A stretch of DNA of 28,703 bases from Candidatus Margulisiibacteriota bacterium (GTDB lineage: Bacteria; Margulisbacteria; WOR-1; O2-12-FULL-45-9). The stretch lies in contig JASEHX010000005.1 of the NCBI GenBank assembly GCA_030018645.1, positions 1 through 28,703 of the forward strand. Direction: 5' to 3'. Made by a program: the position numbers and the translations under genes. Positions 14,736 through 20,501 of this stretch are shown piece after piece. The stretch's first letter is position 1, and each line of letters opens with the position of its first letter. The notes beneath the pieces were generated by a model. It made no database searches and was not told the DNA's origin. It saw nothing but the letters and a program-made list of their open reading frames with translations.

Positions 14736-17576
14736 ATGGCGGAATATAAGCAAACTTTAAATTTACCTAAAACCGATTTTCCTATCCGGGCAAACCTTAA
14801 AAATGTTGAAGAAGAATGTTTGGCGAAGTGGGAAGGGGATGAAATTTATGCAAGAATGAGGGATAGGGAGAGGGATAAGGGGAAGGAAAAGGGGCAATAC
14901 ATCCTGCATGATGGTCCGCCTTATCCTAACGGCGATATCCACCTGGGCCATGCGCTGAATAAAATCCTCAAAGACATTATTATTAAATACAAATCCATGT
15001 GCGGCTTTTCTGCTCCCTATGTTCCCGGTTGGGACTGCCATGGTCTGCCGATCGAAACCCAACTAATTAAGGAAATCGGAGATAAAAGGAAAGATCTTTC
15101 AATTACCGAATTTCGTCAAAAATGCAAAGAGTATGCACTCAAATATGTTGACCTCCAACGCAAAGAATTCCAACGGCTGGGCGTCTTTGGCGAGTGGGAT
15201 AAACCTTATTTAACCATTGATCATTCTTATGAAGAAAAAATTGTCGAATTGTTTGGAATATTGGCCGAAAAAGGCTATATCTATCGCGGCTTAAAACCCA
15301 TCCACTGGTGCCCGCACTGCGAAACAGCCCTCGCAGAGGCGGAAATTGAATATGAAGAGGATAGGTCGCCATCAACTTATGTAAAATTTGAAATCCCAAA
15401 TCCCAAACCTGCCTGCCGATCAGGCAGGTCCCAAATCCCAAACAAATTTCAAATTCAAAATCCAAATATCCAAACAGCTTTGGAACTGCCGTGGTTCTTT
15501 GTGATATGGACGACAACGCCTTGGACCCTTCCTGCTAACGTAGCCATAGCCGCTCATCCGGATTATGAGTATGTATTTTTGGAAGTAGAAAGTAGAACGT
15601 TGAACGTTGAACATAGGAGTGAAGTATATATTATTGCCAAAGGACTAGTCGAAGATTTTGTTAAACGAATAGGCATTACGGATTATAAGATCATTGATAA
15701 GACCAAGGGAAAAAACCTAGAGGGGATATTGGTTAAACATCCCTTTATTGAGCGTGATTCGCTGCTGGTGCTGGATGAATATGTCACCTTAGAACAAGGA
15801 ACAGGTTTAGTCCACATTGCTCCCGGACACGGAGAAGAAGATTATAAAGTTGGACTGAAATATAAACTGCCGATTGTCATGCCGGTGGATGAGCGGGGGC
15901 ATTTTGACCAAACGGTGCCAGATTTTATTGCCGGGAAATATTATGATGCCGCCAATAAATTAATTGTTGAGCGCATGCAGACCGATGGGACCTTGTTAAA
16001 ATTGGAATTCTTCAAGCACCCGTATCCTCACTGCTGGCGCTGCAAGAAGCCGGTTATTTTCCGCGCTACCGAACAATGGTTTGTGGCAGTTGACCACAAC
16101 AATATGCGGCAGGAAGCACTCAAGGCCATCGGTGATACCCAGTGGATTCCCAGTTGGGGTGAAAACCGCATCCGCGGGATGATTGATACGCGTCCCGATT
16201 GGTGCATTTCACGCCAAAGATCTTGGGGGGTCCCTATTCCGGTTTTTTACTGCAAAAGATGCGGTAAACCATTAATGACCGGCCGATTTAATAAAGCTAT
16301 CCGTGAATTAGTTCGCGAATCTGGGACGAATGGCTGGTTTGAAAAAGAAGCTGGTGAAATATTGCCAGTTGGTACCAAATGCCCCAATTGCCAGCATGAT
16401 CAATTTAAAAAAGAAACCGATATTTTGGATGTCTGGTTTGAGTCCGGCTCCTCCCACGCGGCGGTATTGGAAAATAGAGAGGACCTGCGCTGGCCGGCTG
16501 ACCTATATCTTGAAGGCTCGGACCAGCATCGCGGTTGGTTCCAATCCTCATTATTGATTTCAGTTGGCTACAAAGGCAGGGCACCTTACAATGCGGTTTT
16601 AACCCACGGATTTACGGTTGACGACAAGGGCAAAAAAATGAGCAAGTCGCTGGGCAACATTATCAGCCCGCAGGAGGTTATCAAAGAATCCGGGGCCGAC
16701 ATTTTACGCCTGTGGGTGGCGTCTTGCGATTTTCGCAACGACATGGCGGCATCGAAAAACATCTTAATTCAGGTACAGGACGCCTATACGAAAATCAGGA
16801 ACACTTGCCGGTTTTTGCTAAGCAATCTTTATGACCTACGACTAACGACCAACGACTTACGACTTGCGAACGATTTGCTTGAGATTGATAAATGGATATT
16901 GCTTCGACTGCAACGTTTAATCGAGCGCTGCCGAAAGGCGTACGATACCCTTGAATTCCACGTTGTGTATCATTCGCTCTACGATTTTTGCGTAAACGAC
17001 CTTTCGGCTTTTTACCTGGATATGTCAAAGGATCGCTTGTATTGCGGGGGCAAAGACTCAATTGAGCGGCGTTCGGCCCAGTTTGCTATAAACGAAATAT
17101 TGCAGGCGCTGATAAAACTAATAGCTCCGATTTTGCCTTTCACGGCCGAAGATATACATAAATATGTAGCCAGTAACCAGTTGCCAGTAACCAGTATTTT
17201 TTTACAAAGTATGCCGAAGGTTAATGAGAAGTATTTGGACAAGCAATTAGAAGACAAGTGGGAAAAGGTGATGCTGCTGCGGGAAGAAGTGTATCGGGAA
17301 ATTGAAAAACTGCGGGCGAAGAAGGAAATTGCTTCATCAACTGAAGCCTTAGTTGAGATTGGGATTAAGGGTCGGGAGTGGATAAAGGAGCTTGAGCCGC
17401 TTTTGCCCATGATACTCATTGTTTCCCGGGTGGTCTTGATAGAAAATAACGAGATAATCGTTCGCCATGCTGATGGGCAAAAATGCGAGCGCTGTTGGCT
17501 GTGGAGCGAGTCGGTCGGTAAATTTGCTGGCCATCCCGCGCTTTGTGAGCGGTGCTATTCGGTAGTTACCAATTAA
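14736..17576 (+). CDS. ileS: Isoleucyl-tRNA synthetase
   Basis: This class I synthetase charges tRNA-Ile and edits valine. The HIGH motif is HLGH at residues 69-72 (after YILHDGPPYPNG), the editing-domain WTTTPWTLPANVAIA is intact, the KMSKS loop is at 634-638, and a C-terminal zinc site is formed by C917, C920, C937 and C940. The 946 residues fit the bacterial type. Four in-frame stretches are coded by heptad tracts and are not part of the normal protein: about residues 218-247 (in the editing-domain approach), 284-293, 700-711 (before the anticodon-binding domain) and 810-821; a weaker fifth is at 41-50. All fall in loops between conserved blocks. No frameshift is needed, and every catalytic motif survives. 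Confidence 0.97.
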   Translation: MAEYKQTLNLPKTDFPIRANLKNVEEECLAKWEGDEIYARMRDRERDKGKEKGQYILHDGPPYPNGDIHLGHALNKILKDIIIKYKSMCGFSAPYVPGWDCHGLPIETQLIKEIGDKRKDLSITEFRQKCKEYALKYVDLQRKEFQRLGVFGEWDKPYLTIDHSYEEKIVELFGILAEKGYIYRGLKPIHWCPHCETALAEAEIEYEEDRSPSTYVKFEIPNPKPACRSGRSQIPNKFQIQNPNIQTALELPWFFVIWTTTPWTLPANVAIAAHPDYEYVFLEVESRTLNVEHRSEVYIIAKGLVEDFVKRIGITDYKIIDKTKGKNLEGILVKHPFIERDSLLVLDEYVTLEQGTGLVHIAPGHGEEDYKVGLKYKLPIVMPVDERGHFDQTVPDFIAGKYYDAANKLIVERMQTDGTLLKLEFFKHPYPHCWRCKKPVIFRATEQWFVAVDHNNMRQEALKAIGDTQWIPSWGENRIRGMIDTRPDWCISRQRSWGVPIPVFYCKRCGKPLMTGRFNKAIRELVRESGTNGWFEKEAGEILPVGTKCPNCQHDQFKKETDILDVWFESGSSHAAVLENREDLRWPADLYLEGSDQHRGWFQSSLLISVGYKGRAPYNAVLTHGFTVDDKGKKMSKSLGNIISPQEVIKESGADILRLWVASCDFRNDMAASKNILIQVQDAYTKIRNTCRFLLSNLYDLRLTTNDLRLANDLLEIDKWILLRLQRLIERCRKAYDTLEFHVVYHSLYDFCVNDLSAFYLDMSKDRLYCGGKDSIERRSAQFAINEILQALIKLIAPILPFTAEDIHKYVASNQLPVTSIFLQSMPKVNEKYLDKQLEDKWEKVMLLREEVYREIEKLRAKKEIASSTEALVEIGIKGREWIKELEPLLPMILIVSRVVLIENNEIIVRHADGQKCERCWLWSESVGKFAGHPALCERCYSVVTN
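14858..14885. repeat. Weak purine-rich heptad tract in ileS
   Basis: Units GAGGGAT, AGGGAGA, GGGATAA, GGGGAAG give residues 41-50 (MRDRERDKGK), a charged stretch before the YILHDGPPY motif. The period is only approximate, so this may be ordinary Lys/Arg-rich sequence. Confidence 0.4.
15388..15476. repeat. Composite CAAATCC heptad tract with central palindrome in ileS
   Basis: CAAATCC units flank a 21-bp palindrome CCTGCCTG-N5-CAGGCAGG (15408-15428), followed by degenerate CAAATTT/CAAAATC units. Together they encode about 30 extra residues of IleS (218-247). Confidence 0.85.
15585..15612. repeat. GTAGAAC/GTTGAAC heptad tract in ileS
   Basis: Exactly four units: GTAGAAA, GTAGAAC, GTTGAAC, GTTGAAC. 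Encodes residues 284-293 of the IleS editing region. The family recurs in queA. Confidence 0.85.
16833..16867. repeat. CGACTAA heptad tract in ileS
   Basis: Five units: GACCTAC, GACTAAC, GACCAAC, GACTTAC, GACTTGC. Encodes DLRLTTNDLRLA (residues 700-711), placed between NLY and DLLEIDKWIL, where IleS proteins have a short loop. Confidence 0.9.
17166..17196. repeat. CAGTAAC heptad tract in ileS
   Basis: Units CAGTAAC, CAGTTGC, CAGTAAC, CAGTA. Encodes ASNQLPVTS near residue 815. The reverse-oriented family member is in the next gene, 500 bp away. Confidence 0.88.
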
Positions 17577-17579
17577 GCA

Positions 17580-17606
17580 TTGCAAAAAAAATAATGTTGT
17601 TACAAT
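17580..17606 (+). promoter_or_regulatory. Promoter of the lipoprotein gene
   Basis: TTGCAA (17580-17585) and extended -10 TGTTACAAT (17598-17606) with a short 15-nt spacer. Unlike its neighbours the gene then has a leader of about 30 nt with a GGAGGG Shine-Dalgarno at 17631-17636. Confidence 0.45.
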
Positions 17607-17642
17607 TAGCATGAATAAAGATAAGGCATTGGAGGGATAAAT

Positions 17643-18389
17643 ATGGGTAAAAGGTTTTTTTATAGTATTGTCATTATTTTCTGGTTACTGGTTATCGGTT
17701 ACTGGTTGCTTGCATCCGGCTGCGGCCAAGTCGTAGAAAGTACTACTACTTCTACGACAACCACTACTACAAGCACAACCACCACAACCAGCACAACAAC
17801 TACCACAACCACCATGTCTAGTACGACCACTACCACTACAACAACTACTGGTACAACGACGACAACCTTAAGATTGGGAAGCGCCAAATATGTTTATACT
17901 AACGGCCAGCCTGCCAGTTATGCCCCAGCCGGCTGGCATTTAATTGGTACAAGAACTTTAGGGACCCCAAGCTTTGAGGGGATTATAGGACCGGCAATGG
18001 GGCTATGGGCTTTTTGCTATAGCGATACAGCAACCTTTGAAGGGTATCTTTTTAATGGCGATGGTTCATTTGCTGGAACGGCAGAAGGAGATACTAAACA
18101 ACAACTTTATCTTACCTTTAAAGATTGTTTTTCATTACCAATTAACACCTGGAATTATGATAGTACATCTGCTGCTATAATAATGCGCACCTATCCTGCC
18201 TATGCCAGCTGGGAAAGCGGCCTCAATCCCTCTAAAGAAAAATACTATTTTTTTACATTTAGTGCAAATCCTGGCAACCCTTCTTATTCTAAATGGGATT
18301 TGACAGTTGATTATAATGCAGGTGAGCAGATGGCAGTGATGATAATTGATGATGCCAGCGGCAACGTATTGACCTTTGAGGTGCAATGA
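17643..18389 (+). CDS. Lipoprotein with threonine-rich linker, unknown function
   Basis: The 248-residue product has a basic start, a hydrophobic core at 8-24 and Cys27 in ASGC, a plausible lipobox. It then has an almost pure Ser/Thr stretch at about 34-75 and a globular C-terminal part of about 170 residues rich in aromatic and Gly residues (YVYTNGQPASYAPAGWHLIG, FSLPINTWNYD). The linker suggests a tether, possibly O-glycosylated, that holds the domain away from the membrane. Residues 13-23 of the signal peptide (FWLLVIGYWLL) are encoded by a GGTTACT heptad tract. The ATG follows a strong GGAGGG site. I recognise no domain; a beta-sandwich surface domain is a guess. Confidence 0.7.
   Translation: MGKRFFYSIVIIFWLLVIGYWLLASGCGQVVESTTTSTTTTTTSTTTTTSTTTTTTTMSSTTTTTTTTTGTTTTTLRLGSAKYVYTNGQPASYAPAGWHLIGTRTLGTPSFEGIIGPAMGLWAFCYSDTATFEGYLFNGDGSFAGTAEGDTKQQLYLTFKDCFSLPINTWNYDSTSAAIIMRTYPAYASWESGLNPSKEKYYFFTFSANPGNPSYSKWDLTVDYNAGEQMAVMIIDDASGNVLTFEVQ
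17681..17708. repeat. CTGGTTA heptad tract in the lipoprotein signal peptide
   Basis: Units CTGGTTA, CTGGTTA, TCGGTTA, CTGGTTG, the reverse complement of the ileS CAGTAAC family. It codes for residues 13-22 of the hydrophobic core of the signal peptide. Confidence 0.85.
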
Positions 18390-18457
18390 TAGATTGAAGA
18401 TGTCTATATTTATCACGCTTTAATCTTGGCTGATTTCCGTATTCATTTCATGCATGA

Positions 18458-18486
18458 TTGAATTTAGGTAATAAATTTGTTATTAT
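18458..18486 (+). promoter_or_regulatory. Promoter of the pur genes
   Basis: TTGAAT at 18458-18463, a 17-nt spacer and extended -10 TGTTATTAT ending at 18486. The purS ATG starts 6 nt after the -10, so the predicted +1 is the A of the start codon. A purine riboswitch leader is therefore unlikely. Confidence 0.68.
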
Positions 18487-18492
18487 CGTTGC

Positions 18493-18765
18493 ATGTTTAC
18501 TGCCGAGGTTAAAATCACCCTTAAAAAAACGGTAGCTGATCCGCAAGGATTAACTGTCCAACACGCGCTCGAATCTCTGGGCTTCACGGGGCTTGCCGGG
18601 GTCCGAATGGGGAAATTTATTATCCTCCAGCTTAATGCCGAGGATGAGGTGAAGGCGAAGGTGGAGGCAGAAGAAATGTCCCATAAACTGCTGGCTAATC
18701 TCATCATTGAAGATTTTTCCATTGAGGTTTATCCCGAGAGTAATCGAGGGGTCAAACAAAGCTGA
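18493..18765 (+). CDS. purS: Phosphoribosylformylglycinamidine synthase, PurS subunit
   Basis: PurS (90 residues) is the small dimeric subunit that holds PurL and PurQ together and helps ammonia transfer in step 4 of purine synthesis (FGAR to FGAM). The ferredoxin-like fold pattern is seen in FTAEVKITLKKTVADPQGLT, HALESLGF, VRMGKFIILQL and LIEDFSIEV. The stop overlaps the purQ ATG by 1 bp. It is the first gene of the pur cluster and predicted to be translated from a leaderless transcript. Confidence 0.93.
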   Translation: MFTAEVKITLKKTVADPQGLTVQHALESLGFTGLAGVRMGKFIILQLNAEDEVKAKVEAEEMSHKLLANLIIEDFSIEVYPESNRGVKQS

Positions 18766-19433
18766 TGAAATTTGGCGTCGTAGTTTTCCCTGGGTCTAAT
18801 TGTGATCACGACTGTTATGATGTGGTTGCTGATGTACTCAAACAGCCGGTTGAATTTATCTGGCATAAAGAAACGAAATTAAAAGAATTTGACTGCATCA
18901 TTATCCCCGGCGGCTTTAGTTACGGAGATTACCTGCGCTGCGGCGCCATTGCCCGCTTTTCTCCGATTATGGAGGAAGCGATCAAGTATGCTAATAATGG
19001 CGGGTTAGTTATCGGCATCTGTAACGGTTTTCAGGTATTGCTGGAAGCTGGTTTATTGCCAGGAGCGATGATGCGCAATACCAGCCTGCATTTTATTTGC
19101 AAATATGTTAAATTGAAAGTTGAAAATACGGATACGCCATTTTCTTCACAGTACAAGAAAGGACAGGTGGTCCGCATTCCTATTGCCCACAATGAAGGCA
19201 ATTATTATATTGATGAAAAAGGATTAGCCCAGCTCAAGAAGAATAATCAAATTATTTTCCGCTACGTTACTAACCCGAACGGTGCGGTGGACGACATTGC
19301 GGGGATCGTAAATACAAATCGTAATGTTTTGGGCATGATGCCGCATCCCGAACGGTCTTCTGAGTTAATCTTGGGTTCCCAGGACGGGGTGGGAATCTTT
19401 AAATCGGTGTTGGATTGGCTAGCTACGCGTTAA
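18765..19433 (+). CDS. purQ: Phosphoribosylformylglycinamidine synthase, PurQ glutaminase subunit
   Basis: PurQ supplies ammonia from glutamine to PurL. The class I amidotransferase triad is present: C86 in GICNGFQ, H194 and E196 in MMPHPE; the N-terminal VVVFPGSNCDHD and PGGFSYGDYLRCG are family hallmarks. Length (222) is normal. It directly follows purS. Instead of running into purL, its stop codon is followed at once by a heptad tract that marks the left end of a roughly 1-kb cassette. Confidence 0.95.
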   Translation: MKFGVVVFPGSNCDHDCYDVVADVLKQPVEFIWHKETKLKEFDCIIIPGGFSYGDYLRCGAIARFSPIMEEAIKYANNGGLVIGICNGFQVLLEAGLLPGAMMRNTSLHFICKYVKLKVENTDTPFSSQYKKGQVVRIPIAHNEGNYYIDEKGLAQLKKNNQIIFRYVTNPNGAVDDIAGIVNTNRNVLGMMPHPERSSELILGSQDGVGIFKSVLDWLATR

Positions 19434-19463
19434 TGACAAATGACCAATGTCAAATGTCAAATG
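19433..19463 (+). repeat. CAAATGN heptad tract, left end of the cassette
   Basis: Four 7-bp units of the type ATGACAA/ATGTCAA begin inside the purQ stop codon. The tract leads directly into a conserved AATGT, a TTC-loop hairpin (19469-19481) and TATTATA, forming the left inverted end described for the cassette. Confidence 0.85.
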
Positions 19464-19468
19464 AATGT

Positions 19469-19482
19469 GTCGCTTCGCGATG
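19469..19482. other. Left-end hairpin of the cassette
   Basis: The stem TCGC/GCGA around loop TTC, extended by one G-T pair, sits between the heptads and TATTATA. It corresponds base for base to the right-end hairpin. Confidence 0.6.
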
Positions 19483-19489
19483 ATATTAT
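19481..19489 (+). promoter_or_regulatory. Extended -10 inside the left cassette end
   Basis: TGATATTAT fits TGnTATAAT and points into the cassette, 11 nt before the ATG at 19501, which also has an AGGGG Shine-Dalgarno. If active, the element carries its own promoter in its terminal repeat. Confidence 0.45.
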
Positions 19490-19500
19490 AGGGGAAAATA

Positions 19501-20058
19501 ATGGGTAATGTATTATTTTTGATTTTATCTGCCTTTGTTTTTCCTATTTTTGTTGCTTTTTTAACAACATACTTTGTGAATAGTTTGTGGAAATATCCAA
19601 TACTTAGGATTGACAACTATAAAATAAAGCAAACCGCAAATAAGCAAATTCCTGTTGAGTTTATTATAAAAAATTTCGGTGATTCTCCTGTTATGGCATA
19701 TTGGATATTTTGTGAAGGCAAATTGCTAGAGAATGGACATTTTATTGATCGAAGAAGTGGTCTTATTAACCCAACAATAGAATTTCCTTTATTTATTAGT
19801 GATAATTCATCCCCGATCGGATTGTTATCAAATATAGAAGAAAAGGAAATTCAAATAATATATTGTGACGGCTTTCCCATTCATCATAATTACTACAAAA
19901 CAATTCAGAAAATTGAACTTGGCGATTTTGATCGGAATATAGAAAATTGTAAAGTAAATATTGTTGATGAACCAATTGATATTGATATAGCAAAAAGAGT
20001 TGGTTTCTGGGAAAAGTCCTCCAGTAAGGATTTTAAAATCATAAATAATGACCAATGA
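19501..20058 (+). CDS. Hypothetical membrane-anchored protein in the cassette
   Basis: I do not recognise this 185-residue protein. It has one N-terminal hydrophobic helix (about residues 3-27), then a soluble part of alternating strands (IPVEFIIKNFGDSPVMAYWI resembles a beta-sandwich edge) and a charged C-terminus. The DNA is visibly AT-richer than the purQ and purL genes around it, a sign of separate origin. An AGGGG ribosome site precedes the ATG. The final codons and stop (NDQ-stop) are formed by a CAAATGA-type heptad remnant at 20047-20063, so a repeat defines its 3' end. The role could be cargo or part of the element. Confidence 0.6.
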   Translation: MGNVLFLILSAFVFPIFVAFLTTYFVNSLWKYPILRIDNYKIKQTANKQIPVEFIIKNFGDSPVMAYWIFCEGKLLENGHFIDRRSGLINPTIEFPLFISDNSSPIGLLSNIEEKEIQIIYCDGFPIHHNYYKTIQKIELGDFDRNIENCKVNIVDEPIDIDIAKRVGFWEKSSSKDFKIINNDQ

Positions 20059-20063
20059 CAATG
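20047..20063 (+). repeat. Short CAAATGA-type heptad remnant
   Basis: Two imperfect units (AATGACC, AATGACA) cover the stop codon of the upstream hypothetical gene, between the two cassette genes. This suggests modular joining at heptad tracts. Confidence 0.55.
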
Positions 20064-20085
20064 CATTTATATAAAGAGTTAGATA

Positions 20086-20457
20086 ATGCAAATACAAGAT
20101 AGGACGTTGGAATTTGGGGTTAAGATTCTTAATTTTGCCGATAAATTGCCGAGGACAGTCGCTGGTGGGGTGATAGTTAAACAGTTGATCCGTTCTGGGA
20201 CGTCAATTGGGGCTAATATGGAGGAGGCGGATGGGGCGGCATCGAAAAAAGATTTTATTAATAAAGTTATCATCTCGCGGAAAGAAGCACGGGAAACAAG
20301 ATATTGGCTGCAATTAATTAAACAAGCTGACCTGATTCATGGCGAAAGTAATAATCTCGAACTCGAAAAATTGACAAATGAAATATATGAGATTATAAAA
20401 ATATTAAGCTCTATTATAAATAAAGCTAAAGAAAAAAGCGGCTATCATGATATATAA
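20086..20457 (+). CDS. Four-helix bundle protein (S23/23S rRNA intervening-sequence family, Avd-like fold)
   Basis: The 123-residue protein shows the family signature clearly: DRTLEFGVKILNFADKLP, KQLIRSGTSIGANMEEADGA, KKDFINKVIISRKEARETRYWL and a last helix IIKILSSIINKAK. Members are encoded inside 23S rRNA intervening sequences and as free copies in many candidate-phylum genomes; the related Avd protein binds the reverse transcriptase of diversity-generating retroelements. No reverse transcriptase or rRNA is present here. The gene fills the right half of the cassette and ends about 20 bp before its right inverted end. Its molecular role in this family is not established; nucleic acid or protein scaffold binding is inferred. 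Confidence 0.85.
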   Translation: MQIQDRTLEFGVKILNFADKLPRTVAGGVIVKQLIRSGTSIGANMEEADGAASKKDFINKVIISRKEARETRYWLQLIKQADLIHGESNNLELEKLTNEIYEIIKILSSIINKAKEKSGYHDI

Positions 20458-20461
20458 TAAA

Positions 20462-20474
20462 ATGCCGAAGGCAT
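20462..20474. other. Right-end hairpin of the cassette
   Basis: ATGCCGAAGGCAT is a perfect 5-bp stem with a GAA loop (TTC on the other strand), matching the left hairpin with two compensatory pair swaps. It lies 4 bp after the four-helix gene stop. Confidence 0.65.
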
Positions 20475-20475
20475 A

Positions 20476-20493
20476 CATTCATTTGTCATTTGG
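20476..20493 (-). repeat. CAAATGA heptad tract, right end of the cassette
   Basis: Read on the minus strand this is CCAAATGACAAATGAATG, the inverted counterpart of the left tract. The purL start follows 9 bp after it, with GGGGTTG as ribosome site. Confidence 0.75.
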
Positions 20494-20501
20494 GGTTGAT
20501 A

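Larger units (their letters stand above)
19433..20493. mobile_element. Putative cassette between purQ and purL with inverted hairpin ends
   Basis: The 1.06-kb segment separates purQ from purL, which are usually adjacent. Its ends, 19450-19490 and the reverse complement of 20493-20453, agree at 32 of 41 positions. Each contains two CAAATGN heptads, AATGT, a short hairpin with loop TTC, and TATTATA. The stems are TCGC/GCGA on the left and TGCC/GGCA on the right, so two base pairs changed in a compensatory way. A third heptad remnant lies between its two genes at 20047-20063. It encodes a membrane protein and a four-helix-bundle protein but no transposase. No target duplication is evident because the ends merge into heptads. 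Mobility is inferred, not shown. Confidence 0.55.

Noticed and set aside
14736..17576. Assembly chimera or frameshift in ileS, suggested by odd inserts
   Set aside because: All conserved blocks stay in one frame in the right order, and similar inserts occur in many other genes here.
17699..17887. Valine-rich open frame on the minus strand
   Set aside because: It is the antisense shadow of the Ser/Thr-rich linker in the lipoprotein and has no start signal of its own.
18390..18492. Purine riboswitch before purS
   Set aside because: The best promoter ends 6 nt before the ATG, which leaves no transcribed leader, and no aptamer-like pairing was seen.
19433..20493. Diversity-generating retroelement, suggested by the Avd-like four-helix protein
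   Set aside because: No reverse transcriptase, template/variable repeat pair or C-type lectin target is visible in the window.
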